Of a stretch of 64,000 bases of DNA, positions 35,205 through 47,500 are shown piece by piece (positions within the stretch are counted from its first letter, which is position 1; every line of letters starts with the position of its first letter). This DNA is from Nematostella vectensis (lineage: Eukaryota; Cnidaria; Anthozoa; Actiniaria; Edwardsiidae): positions 62,001 through 126,000 of the forward strand of contig NC_064046.1 of the NCBI RefSeq assembly GCF_932526225.1. Reading direction: 5' to 3'. The notes below the pieces were generated by a model that did not search any database, was not told where the DNA came from, and saw only the letters and a list, made by a program, of their open reading frames with translations. A program made the position numbers and the translations under genes.

Positions 35205-35615
35205 AATGTTTCACATGAAGGGTTCCCATAATAGCACAGGGTTCCCAAGCATGACTAATCATTATGCTGATGGCCCATTCAACCCCTCCATGGCAGAGTA
35301 GTAGGATCTTCATTCGGATGAAAGCAGCACAGGGTTCCCAAGCATGACTAATCATTATGCTGATGGCCCATTCAACCCCTCCATGGCAGAGTAGTCGGAT
35401 CTTCATTCGGATGAAAGCAGCACAGGGTTCCCAAGCATGACTAATCATTATGCTGATGGCCCATTCAGCCCCTCCATGGCAGACTAGTAGGATCTTCATT
35501 CGGATGAAAGCAGCACAGGGTTCCCAAGCATGACTAATCATTATGCTGATGGCCCGTTCAACCCCTCCATGGCAGAGTAGTAGGATCTTCATTCGGATGA
35601 AAGCAGCACCTCTCA
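35205..35615. repeat. 93-bp minisatellite, about 4.4 copies
   Basis: Copies contain agggttcccaagcatgacta, cattatgctgatggcccatt and ggatcttcattcggatgaaa. Copies differ at only a few positions, so the array is young. The minus strand is open through it because 93 is a multiple of three. Confidence 0.95.
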
Positions 35616-35739
35616 GCAGGAAAGGTTTCCTGGGGGAACACAAAGATTTCTATGTTTGAGTTAAAACCCTAACCCTAATGAAATATGATGACCTTTGTTT
35701 TAATTGAAAATTCATGACGAAATTATCTCTGATTAACTT

Positions 35740-36735
35740 TACTTAGTATTGACCCCCCAACCGGCCTATACCGGCTTTGAGAAGTACCCACAACCCAAAA
35801 AAATTCATATAATGCAAAATAAACACAACAAGGTGAAGATACTCAGGCATCAATCTCAGGGATGAATGGTCTTGAAGATATGGATCCAAGCAAGGTGATA
35901 GCAACTACTCTTTAGCCAAATAATAACTCAGGTTCTCTGACAAATTTCAAATCAATCAAGGAACAAAAGGCAGAATCACCACTCTCAATAAAACACTCAA
36001 ATTACCAGAGAGAGATCAGCAAACACAACACAAGACACAAGCACCTGTATTCTGATCCTCCAGGGTCATTTCCATGGCCTCAAAACACAATGTCCACTCC
36101 TTGAAGGCTTGTGAAACCACTTGGATGCCATTACGGATGGAAAAGCATTCTGGGAGATCCAGGGAAAAATTCACCAGGGAAGGGCCAGTCAACACTCCTC
36201 TCCCCAAAGTCAGATGGTCTTCTCACCCCGAAGCCAAACAAATCAATTCCAGGTCATACAGACACAGAATAGCAGTGTTAACAATTTTGGAATCAATTTG
36301 GTTTCAGAAAAGACAGCATTTAGGAGAGCTGTGATGATTCATTAGAAAATTATTTTCTCATCCAGGTAAAGCCAAACAAGAAAAAATCACCATAAATCCA
36401 CCTTTGCTTGCAAATATCCATAAGCCAGCACTCAATTATGGCCCAATAGACTTCATGATGTCCTAGGACACTCTCCAAATATGCTCATAACTGTATTTTT
36501 GATGAAAAATACAAGCAACCATCAACTTGTGCTCGCATCAGCACAGGAAGAAGGGATTAGAGATGGGAACGCAAAGCACTGTTGGAAAGCTAGGATACCG
36601 CTGACTAGGTGCAGCAGTGTTTGAATTTGACAGCCTGCATAAAACTCAAAATAAGGGGGGGGGAGAGGTATCAGCTTTCAGTCTGCTTTTTGTGTGAATT
36701 CAGCTCAAAAATAGCCAGGAGTCAATGGGTTAAAA
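35740..36735. mobile_element. probable dispersed element of about 1 kb
   Basis: Left end agtattgaccccccaaccgg and the complement of the right end (taacccattgactcctggc) share an imperfect inverted attgac(c/t)cc. The body has no ORF of family type. The bounds are tentative. Confidence 0.35.
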
Positions 36736-37179
36736 AATTTTCATCAACAATAACTTGAAAGAGATTGTAAAGTAGCAAGTTGTGAATCAAATGGAGTATA
36801 ATAGATTCTAAAGTACTTCTGATTAGTAGATATTATTGCACCATATAATGTGCACCTGCAGCCTTTACCATACTTGCGGACCTTGGAAGCTCAAAACACA
36901 GGAGAATGTGCTTCAAATACAAGTACTATATAAGGAATTATCCCGGAATTTTCAATTATTTTACTGGGAGATGAAGGCTAAGAAACGGGGGTCTCCCACA
37001 AAAACAAGAAGAGTTGGCAGGTATGCTTTTACACACATAAAGAGTACAGAGAGATCTATGTTTTTTGGCATATACATACAAAAGGAAAACTGTATATCAT
37101 AAAAGCAAAAATACATCCCATAGAACTTATTCTCACCCTTCTAAAAACCACTCAGTCATATAAGTTAACAAAGACTCAC

Positions 37180-40100
37180 CAAGTTTTTCATATCTTTCTC
37201 AGAGATCACAAAGTCAAAGACCTGTGCATTTTCCAGGATGCGCTCAGGATTGCTGGATTTTGGGATGGTTATATATTGTTTCTGAACACTCCATCGAATC
37301 ATGATTTGAGCAACAGTCTTGCCATACCTATTAAGATCAACAAAAATCTAGAACTGATAAACATTGTAAATAGTGTGAACCAAAAGTATAAAGAGTGTAT
37401 AATTAATTGAAGCGACATACCATAATGATTCAAACTAGCGCCCTTCTTTAAGTAGGCACCCCTCTCCAATAAGCACCCCCCTTGGGCCTTAAATTTTGGA
37501 CTAAGGGCCCCCTCTTAAATAAGCACCCCCTGAACTCCCCCAATAATAACCCAACAAAAATACCACTTGAATGGTGTAAAACCTTTATTTCAAGGACTGG
37601 TCATAAAGTACAGGGCGTGGTGAGGGGGGTGGAAAAATAATATAACAGCAGTTTTATGTGGCCCACCCTTCCTTATTTGCCCCATAATCCATGGCCCACC
37701 CTCACTTGCGAGAGTAGAAAAAGGTGAAAGGTAGCACCTGTACTCACTTTTCCTATTTATCTGTTAGTGATAGAGTAAAGACCTTTTTTCACAACGTTTT
37801 CATTGTGTCAAGTTCATGTAAATATAGGGATATCATAGCAGACACTGCACTCTTAAATGATAAAATCTTATACTATCAAATTTGTACAATGATAGGTTGC
37901 ACTATTTACTAAAGTGAAGTGAAGTTAAATCATCCCCCCTTCACCAAAGATCATAATTTAGTGATATAATGGACAGCAGCTGGCAGATCTTCGGCATGGA
38001 ATCAAAGACTTACTTTTAATTTTAGGAGTTCATCCTCTCCCCCTTTATTGGAAGTCTGGTTCTGACAATGATATGCTTTTATATCAAACTTTACTTTTAT
38101 TATATTCACCTTTCTGACATCTCCACCAAGACAGGATGGTCAAATTTGCAACCTCTGAACACTGGTGCATAACCCTCCACCGTAATTCCATGCTTGTTGC
38201 AGTATTTTATAATCTCCTCCTGACGCCAGAAGGGGTTTATCTCAATTTGATTGATAGCAGGAGTGCGACATCCTGCCTTGCGCAACTCTTCTAGATGATG
38301 GACTCCGAAGTTAGACACACCAACAGACCTGTGATTATGGAGGTTATACAGAAAGTAACATATATGCACATGTTAAAGCCAAACTTTTTGCTTTGCACTT
38401 TATAATGTATCACCTCTAAATGTATGAACAAAAACGTCATCTAACAAACAACAGTTTTATTGGCCAGGATCATAAAATTGCAACACAAAATTTAACTTCT
38501 GATATTTTAGAATCATGTTGTTATTACCTAATCAGTCCTTCTTCCTTAAGTGTTAATAGTGCATCATAAGCGGCAATAATGTTCCCAGGTCTTGGAGTAT
38601 GGATGAGAAACAGGTCTACATATCCAATATCCAGCCTAAAAAAAAACAAAAATATATATGTCCATGTGTGTGTATACACAAACCCAGCCTCAAACAACAA
38701 CAATCACAAACAACAGGCCCATTTCAGCCTAAAAACAACAATATAACAAACAACAGAGACCTGTGTAGTGACCATAGTAAGGCTTTACTCAACATAAAAC
38801 AGTGCTTACAATAAAGCAAGCGAAAACAAAATGGCCACTAGTCTAACTAACAAACTGCTGACCAAGCGCAGGCTCAGGCCACAGGAAGCCCAACAACAAC
38901 AAATGTCATATCAACCTGTATACCTAATACCGAGCCTAACAAAATAACAATTAACAATCCAACTACAGATATCAAAATTTTGGAAATTATTTTGATTAAC
39001 CAGAGACAGACAATAGACAAAAAAGTCAAGCACTATGGTCATTACTTCAATAAAAGAATGTGGAGAGAAAGATAAATTGTCAACAGATTCGTGGATGGAC
39101 AAACAGAAGACAGAGAGACGTCAATTGGCTCAATATGAGCACATAATAAATGATTTAATGCAACTGCTAGTGTGCATGGTCATAATAATATGGAAAAATG
39201 ATAGCATTTGGGGATCCTTGAATATGAAAATTACCAACTTTTTGGCAGCCAAGGGAGGGGAGGAAATGAAGTAGATAGAAGAAATTGGTGCGTCTTCGAA
39301 ATGCATCAAAACCCCCTAGTCAAAATAATGACTACAGGCCAAGGACAGGCTGTGATAACATTCTTATATTAAGTTAACTATTGTCCTTCCACTTACTTCT
39401 TTATACTTTCCTTTGCATATTTGAGAGCATTTGAATGACCTTCTTCAGATGGCTTAAGTTTTGTTGTCACATAAATATCTTCTCTTTTTAACCCAGACTT
39501 GCGGACAGCTGAGCCAACTTCTTTCTCATTTCTGAATTTTAAAAAACAATAAATAGGAACACAATGCATTAAATCAATTTTGTGTTACAGGTGCTCCCCC
39601 CCACCCCCCCCTCCCTATGCAAGGCAACTCCCCTTTTAGGAGAGGGCAAAAGCTAGCTAGGAAAGAATTAACCCAGTCCTGGTCTTCAACAGAATACAAT
39701 ACCATGACAACTGCTTCATTGTATTCTGTATTGTGTCCAGGCCCTGACCACGCTCAGGAGACCAACCGTTTGTCAGCACCATGGAAGAATGATAAATTTT
39801 GACTTAACAGCGAAAAGTTGCAGGGTCATTCTTGCTTTTTGGATTATAGGATAGAGCAAATAGGATTTTGAAGGGAAAAGTTGTCCGTTTTCTGCCGATA
39901 AAGTTGCCTGGAAGAGTGGAAGTTGTGATTGCCAGCCCATATGGAGCTTCCTACCCTGTTGTATTTTATTATGAGTTGAAATGGAGGAGGTGAATCAAAA
40001 TGATGGAGGAAAGTAGTGTAAACTGTTATGAATCACAGCTAAAACGAAACCAGATCAATCTATAAATCTATAACTTCAATAAATTGGCTTTATAACAGAT

Positions 40101-41174
40101 ATATTCGGGACAAAAATTAAAGATAATATTCAATACACAAACATTCCATCTGGTTTGCCCATCGGCGTGCACAATTTTATGTTGGATGTTCACCCTGACA
40201 TGGACATTACGACATAAGAGAAAAAACATGTTTTTTTCGTTTATGTCATTATGCCCATGTCGGTTATGTCGGGGTAAACTTACGAACATAAGAGTGCGAG
40301 CGCCTATGTCATTATGTTACTAGCAGGCACATACCTAAGATTGGCTGTGGGTGGTGTGCCATCATAGATATCATATGGAAAAAGCATAGTACTTGCAGAT
40401 TCCTTAATAACAAATGACACTTTTTGGCCGCCAAAGAGGGGTGTGTACTACTTACCCAGCGCACCCCCATGTGTACGTGCCTGGCTAGTTGGCATTTAAG
40501 TCAATTAATGGAATGTCCCATGGAAGGCCCGCACCCAGGGGGGGGGGGTGCGGGGGGTGGGAACGCACCCCCCACAACGGCCAAATGCCACTATCGGTTC
40601 TCAATAGATGTGCTATTAGTAGACAAAACTATAAAGCATAACCTAGATCACTTTGGTATGTAGTCAAATCCGACAATAAATGTTCCGTGGGGATACTGCA
40701 AAGGCATAAAAAATCTTTTTTTTCACGGGTGGTCAGATTTTATTAAGAGAACTCCCTCCAACACCCCTCCCCCCCCCCCCCCCCCCCCACACACACACAC
40801 TGGATAAATTAGGTCCACTTTTTCAGATTTCGCCCCCCCCCCCCCAAGAAAAATCCTTGGTACGGGCCTGCATGGTCATAGTCCACTTACTGATATATGT
40901 CGGCTGTGTCGAGCATACGATATCCATTTTTCAAAGCAAACAAACAGACGTCTTCGCAACCTGTCTCTAAACGAAAAACTCCTAGCCCAAACAGCGGCAT
41001 CTTGCGGCCATCATTCAGAGTCACGAAAGAGCTCAGCCCTTCGCCCTGTACCTTAGACATTATTGAAGGATCTCTAGGACCCGTACAGAAACGCAATTTT
41101 TGTGAAAAGAAGCGTCTGGTAAAATACCCGCTTTTTGTTGCACAGCGTAGAACAAGCAAAGATCTAAAAAACAT
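37180..41174 (-). CDS. aldo-keto reductase, 5 exons seen, last exon not found
   Basis: Exons in transcript order: 40891-41174, 39397-39531, 38528-38635, 38110-38328, 37180-37327; phases agree throughout (894 nt, 298 aa). The catalytic set of the family is visible: Asp and Tyr in MLDTADIYQNE, Lys in VTTKL, His in LFLIHTP. Also SVGVSNFG, PAINQIEINPF, the NADPH-binding IPKSSNPERI, and AQIMIRWSVQK. Such enzymes reduce carbonyls with NADPH as a TIM barrel. ATG 41174 gives a basic leader (FFRSLLVLRC...RRFFSQKLRF) like a mitochondrial presequence; an inner ATG at 41060 (MSKVQGEG) would give a cytosolic form. After KNL at 37180 there is a good donor (gtgagt); read-through stops four codons later. About 20 C-terminal residues are expected and were not located. 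Confidence 0.88.
37430..37720. repeat. dispersed repeat in AKR region (taagcaccccc motif)
   Basis: The motif taagcaccccc or taggcacccc occurs three to four times between 37450 and 37530, followed by C-rich and cccaccct words. It lies in intron 4, between exons 4 and 5. Probably a transposon fragment. Confidence 0.35.
40525..40869. mobile_element. G/C-tract MITE, copy 2
   Basis: Ends aggcccgcacccaggg and ccttggtacgggcct, long C runs near 40768 and 40834, and a body matching copies at 5226 (reversed) and 50920 (same orientation). It sits in AKR intron 1, its right end about 20 bp from the exon 1 donor. Confidence 0.85.
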
Positions 41175-41539
41175 CAAAGATAATTACACAACCAGGGAAG
41201 TGTACTTCCTGACACAATACAAATCAGGCAAATATTATAGTGAGTTTTGGTACTCCTGTGGGACTTAGTAGCCACGCTCTGTTAAGATTTTATGATCTAA
41301 AAGCAAAAATGCGTTACAAATTAATGATTACTCATATACGATAAAATATATGCCCTAATCCGCCTCTCCTTCTCCCTTTTCTTCTGTGAGAAAAAATGTA
41401 CGCATTTTTTTTAATCGATTTTCATTTTTAGGCTACCTGTGGCGAGCCCACACCACTCGAAGTCAGCGCGCCGAAGCCGTCCCGCCATTTTTCGAAACAC
41501 GAAATTAATACAAAATGGATTTGTGAAGTGTTCGTTTGC
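41175..41539. promoter_or_regulatory. candidate bidirectional promoter of AKR and TONSL
   Basis: 365 bp lie between the AKR start (minus) and the TONSL start (plus). A GC-richer part with several CpGs is at 41445-41495 (cgaagtcagcgcgccgaagc), next to the TONSL start. No TATA box clearly placed. Inference from spacing and composition. Confidence 0.45.
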
Positions 41540-44500
41540 ATGGATCCATCGCTACAAAAGCAACTAAAAGGTGTCTTGATGTAGCATATTCAGCTTTTAC
41601 AAATTTGTCTCAGATCCGAGTTTCAGAATCAAATATCACAAGTTATTACATGGCTCCCATTATCCATGTTAAGAATTGTTTCTCCCTTGTTTTCAGAGTT
41701 GAACAGGAGAAAGAGCAAGGCTCAAGAGAAGGGAGATATTGTAGAAGAAGCGAAGCTTTGCAATGCATGCGGGGAATTGTTATCTCAGTATGGTAGGTTA
41801 ATGTTTCCCTTTTCTCCTATAATTTAACTTTAAGTTAAACATTAAAAAAGTCACCCTCTGGATTTTAAATTTTGGTGAGAAATATTATACTTACTATTAT
41901 AATATAAAGTGAAAGCAATCAAAATTTTATTAATTATTTGTTTCAGTCATTGATCTTAGGTTATAAGCTTATAGTACCTCAAAATGTGTTGTATTTCTGT
42001 ATTGCAAATATCCAAGCATTCTCACCTGCAACAGACAGCTCGTCAGTAGAGATACAGACGGTTGCATGCAGTTCAGATTCGTGAGTGTGAGTTAGTGTTA
42101 CCCGTTGAGTCAGGGTCCCCAGGAGTTCTTTTCTCATCCCTCAGGTTAAATTGTGTGTGACGAGAGAAGGGACTGGCTTAACGTCCTTATCAGAGAAAAC
42201 AGTGATTCACATTCCCCACTTTAAGGCTTTTATACCCCTGGAAAAAATAACATGATGACCTGGGCTGGATCCCTAGTCCTCTTACATGAGATTATGGAGC
42301 CTGTACCACTGAGCTAGCTCACAGATTTAGTTTGAGGTCCCCCACTTCCCTGTTTTAATTGTGATCCTTTGATCAGGTTTTCATGAGAAGGCCATCAAAG
42401 AACATAAACAGGAAGTTCAACTCTCGGAGGCTGTTAATGATGACATTGGCTCAGCAATTGCACATAGAAAGGTTGGGGAGTGTCTAAGTGCCCTGGGAAA
42501 GTACAAGGAAGCCTTATTCCACCAAAACCTTCATTTGCAAGTAAGATATATTTGTCACATTTTATTTGTACTCGCATCCTTGTCTACCAGATAATCATTT
42601 GATGACCATGCTTAGTGAATGGAAGTTCAGGTTTCATTAGGCCCCGGTGGCCGGCGGAAGTGCCAGCTATTTTCCATCAAGCGCCGGCTCTTTTTTTTTT
42701 TTTTAATTTGAACTAAAAAGATAAAATAACTTCGACCCGCTACTTATCAATATCCAGTGCCTACTCTGAAATTTAATGAAAGCCCTGGAAGTTTATGGCA
42801 ATTTACTACTTCTTTATGGCAATTTACTAATTCTTGCTTTTGTAATTCTCATTTTCAAGAACTGAAATGGTTTCCAATAATGCAACCTCTTCCCAAGGTG
42901 CTGAGAATGCACCAGATCTAATTTTTTCAGAATGACGAAAGCTGAATAGAAGTTGGAATTTTTTTACTCAAAATTCACAGAACATTGAACATCATGGAAA
43001 TATTTACCTAATCTAGTAATCATTTATTTATTACATTTTCGGTGATGTCCGCCGAGGTAAGCAAAAAATTACTCGAGGTCCATTACAAGCTTAATCTCCT
43101 TAGGTCAGCTGCATAGATAATGTTACATACAAATTATAAAAAAACACTCTAGCAAACTTTAACAACAAAAAACTGAAGAAATGTTACACCGCCTGAAAAT
43201 TGGACACAAGATGGGCCAAGTTCGGATGTTGTCACGGCGGAAGATCTCGGATGCGCGCGTTGCTAGTAGTTACTATAATTTATACGAAGATGTTATTTCA
43301 GTAAAAATGGTAAAAATTTAGGGCAATTAAAAGGAAATTGATTAAAAGTGATCAAAATCCACAGCTTGCCAAGACAGCAAACAACCTTGTTGAGCAGCAG
43401 AGGGCGCTGGCCACAATTGGCAGAACTTGGTTTGTCCATGCCGATAGTCCAGTAAACGATGACCAGGAAGTGGAGGAAAGCTTAGTAGAGGCCCAAAAGG
43501 CCTTCCTTCTAAGCCTGGAGATATGCGATGCCCTTCAAGAAGATGGGAACATACCAGACAAGGAGTTGCTAGAGATGCGTTCAAGACTCTATTTAAACCT
43601 GGGCCTTGTTTATGAAAGTCGAAATGACATACAAAATGCACGCAAATTCATAGATAAAGCTCTTGCCATTTCCAGGTACGTATTTGTCTGATTGCGCTTT
43701 ATTATGCTTTTTGCATTTGAGAAATCCTCCCCTGTATCATCAACATTATACAGTAGAAGGACATGGTGGAAAAATTAGAAGAGATACTAAAGAAGCCACA
43801 ATTTTGAACAATAGCTCTTGCATTCCATACTGATATTCCCTATACAAAACACTTTATAATAATGAGAGGCCAAATTTTTTCAGTGAATTCTTCCTTAATA
43901 ATTGGTATGCTGTTTATAAACCCATTTGATGGTTTGTTTGCTTTTACTCAATAAGTACTTGATGTGAAATGCTCATTCGAGCATTTTTCCGTCATGTCCC
44001 CACATGTACATTATACACCCATTCTTCATCTGTAGCTACTGCAGTCCTTTACAGCTAAGGATTTTATATTCTCCAGAGACCAGAACCTGCGTGAGACTGA
44101 GTTTCGCTGTCACTACTGTATTGGTGGTCAGCTCTTGAAAATCGGACAAGACTCCGAAGCTGTCAAGTCTCTAGAGAAAGCTGTCCAGGTGGCCCAAACT
44201 AATGGTAACAAGTTTGACGAAGCAGATGCCCTAGTGCAGCTCGGTCAGGTGACAATGGACATTCCTCCCCTGGTCCCAGAGCCTCGTGCGCTCTCTATTT
44301 AGTGGCCAGCGAATAGAGAGACACTCGAGGCTCTGGGAACAGGGTAAAAATAAGCTCCCTCTTTGATAGCTTGTTTATCTCACTATGCCCTTACTTTAGG
44401 CACACCTTAAGCTTGGTGAGTTCACGTTAGCACGGCGTACACTCAAGAAAGCATTGAGGATCAGCAAGACTCGACTTAGTGGAGAGACGGAGGGAATAAA

Positions 44501-47500
44501 GAAGAGTCTAGCTGCAGGTGTGTCTTCCCACTTTTGTGATTGATTCTCTAACATCCCTCCCTTTTATCCTTACACTTGTTAAATTACTCGCCCATCCAAT
44601 CCTCTCCCCATCTCCATGTTCATGTTCTCCCCTTGTGGCTCTCTCTTGTCCCTCTCCTCCCCTTGTTCATTTTCTCCCCTTCCCCCTTACCCTCTTTCCT
44701 GCCAATTGTTCAATCGCTCCCCCCTTCATTCTCTTTTTGATTGCCTTCCAATTCCATTCCAGTCCTCCCACTTGTACAATTTTTTTCCCTCCCATCCACC
44801 CTTTTTCTATTCCTTTATTCTTTATTCCCCTCCCTATATGCCATCTGGAAAGCCAGTCTACTTTATACATAATACCAGTCAAATACAGGCTTGTTATACA
44901 ATAAGACAAAGCTAAATGACACTGAGACCATGTCTATTTAAGAAAATGTGAACTACGTCAAGAGAAATTAAGCCAATAATTAACTATTTAGCAAGTAAGA
45001 CTAATAAGCATGTAAGACTAGTAAGCATGTAAGACTAGTAAGCATGTAAGACTAGTAAGCATGTAAGACTAGTAAGCATGTAAGACTAGTATGCGTGTAA
45101 GACTAGTAAGCATGTAAGACTAGTAAGCATGTAAGACTAGTAAGCATGTAAGACTAGTAAGCATGTAAGACTAGTAAGCATGTAAGACTAGTAAGCATGT
45201 AAGACTAGTATGCGTGTAAGACTAGTAAGCATGTAAGACTAGTAAGCATGTAAGACTAGTAAGCATGTAAGACTAGTAAGCATGTAAGACTAGTTGTAAG
45301 ACTAGTAAGCGTGTAAGACTAGTAAGCATGTAAGACTAGTAAGCATGTAAGACTAGTAAGCATGTAAGACTAGTAAGCATGTAAGACTAGTAAGCATGTA
45401 AGACTAGTAAGCATGTAAGACTAGTAAGCATGTAAGACTAGTAAGCATGTAAGACTAGTAAGCATGTAAGACTAGTAAGCATGTAAGACTAGTAAGCATG
45501 TAAGACTAGTAAGCATGTAAGACTAGTTGTAAGACTAGTAAGCGTGTAAGACTAGTAAGCATGTAAGACTAGTAAGCATGTAAGACTAGTAAGCATGTAA
45601 GACTAGTAAGCATGTAAGACTAGTAAGCATGTAAGACTAGTATGCATGTAAGACTAGTAAGCATGTAAGACTAGTAAGCATGTAAGACTAGTAAGCATGT
45701 AAGACTAGTAAGCATGTAAGACTAGTAAGCATGTAAGACTAGTAAGCATGTAAGACTAGTAAGCATGTAAGACTAGTAAGCATGTAAGACTAGTAAGCGT
45801 GTAAGACTAGTAAGCATGTAAGACTAGTAAGCATGTAAGACTAGTAAGCATGTAAGACTAGTAAGCATGTAAGACTAGTAAGCATGTAAGACTAGCAAGC
45901 ATGTAAGACTAGTAAGCATGTAAGACTAGTAAGCATGTAAGACTAGTATGCATGTAAGACTAATAAGCATGTAAGACTAGTAAGCATGTAAGACTAGTAA
46001 GCATGTAAGACTAGTAAGCATGTAAGACTAGTATGCATGTAAGACTAGTAAGCATGTAAGACTAGTATGCATGTAAGACTAGTAAGCATGTAAGACTAGT
46101 AAGCATGTAAGACTAGTAAGCATGTAAGACTAGTAAGCATATCAGACTTCTAGTAAGCATGTGGTTATTGCCTCCTAGCTATCCGTGGCCTTGGCCTTGT
46201 CCAGCGTCTTGATAAACTGCCATCTCTTGGGGGCGAGGAGCAGATCAAAGTGTTGGACAAACTTGGTGACATCTACACCACCGCCAGGGCGTACAGTAAG
46301 GCTCTGAGGTGTTATATGGATGAGGTATGTGAAATCATCCTCGGTTCATACAGTATGTAGCAAGAAACGGGTATGATGCCCTTCACACTGTGCTTCTCTG
46401 CCCTAGTGAGAGTGCTTTTTTGCTTCTGCACACCAAAATACTATACCTTATTACACTCAATATTCGCAATGTCATAATTTCACGATTTTGAGATGGCGAT
46501 AATTTTCGCAATTTTGCTATTTTCGTAAAAACCAGGTCACTTTATTTTCGCGATTGTGCGATTTTGGGGCAATAAAAACAAGGGAAATTAGAATGTGCTT
46601 CAATCGTCAAAACTGTAGCAAAGTTGTAACAAAACATGCGTGGGCTAAATTTAGTTTCACAAAAAAAAAACAATAAAAAGACTTCAGAATTGCCCAACTC
46701 AACCCCGTATGGTACTATATGTACATAGGAGGACTGATGACATTGTGTTGTTTCAATGGAAGTTTAAACGGCTGATATTTCAACCCAAGGGGTTTTGTGT
46801 ACTCAATTTTCGCTCATCCCAATTTTAACGACACTACTTTCGCGTCACTCACGCAATTAAATTGACGCGAAAATTAAATGTAATAAGGTAATTTTTATTG
46901 TGTTGTTAAACATCAGGTGTAGTTACACAGTCTCCCTAGCTCGGAGAGGTCATATACATGTTACGGTATAAAAGCAGCCTACCAACCTGAGACGTGTCCC
47001 ACTTCTCAGATGTATGTGTGCGTGCATATGCTGTAGGTCCCGTGAAAGAAATTGGTGTTGTTGCAACGCTACATGCTTCATAGATAATTTGTGATGTCTG
47101 ACAGCTGGAAGTTGCTAAGAAGCTGGACCTGGCGCCATCAATACTCTCTCCCATCTATGTCTCTCTCGCGATTACATACAGTGATCTGCAGGAGCCGAGC
47201 AAGGCTTTGGAATGCTACCATGAGGAACTTAGCTCCATACAAGGCAACTTCAAGGGGGTATGTGGTTATTATTTGGTTATTATTTTCAACACGTAAAAGA
47301 CGTGTTGTTTAGGACCATGCTGATTGGTTTATTTTTTATGATAGATGTGCGACACGTGGTGTAATATTGCCCAAGTACACGAGGAATCAAAGGATTGTTA
47401 TGAAAAGGTGGAGCAGGCATATTTAAACGCGCTGGAGAGCGCTAAAAGAGCACAACGACCTCATGCCCAGGTAACAGGAAACGCATAAGACACGCAAGGA

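Larger units (their letters stand above)
41540..47470 (+). other. TONSL: TONSL exons 1-9: TPR region
   Basis: Recognised by family phrases: AKLCNACGELLSQYG, IGSAIAHRKVGECLSALGKY, RALATIGRTWF, EMRSRLYLNLGLVYES, and LGDIYTTARAYSKALRCY. These helical repeats bind MMS22L in the known complex. Intron lengths here are small (126 bp for intron 1) except where arrays expanded them. Confidence 0.9.

Noticed and set aside
35203-35643. 146-aa minus-strand ORF with 31-residue repeats
   Set aside because: Same artefact from the 93-bp array.
42258-42324. Functional tRNA gene
   Set aside because: A-box-like sequence is present but the B-box is degenerate and no cloverleaf closes; a SINE head fits better.
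44990-46160. CRISPR-like regular repeat
   Set aside because: There are no spacers, the unit is 17 bp head to tail, and the host is an animal.
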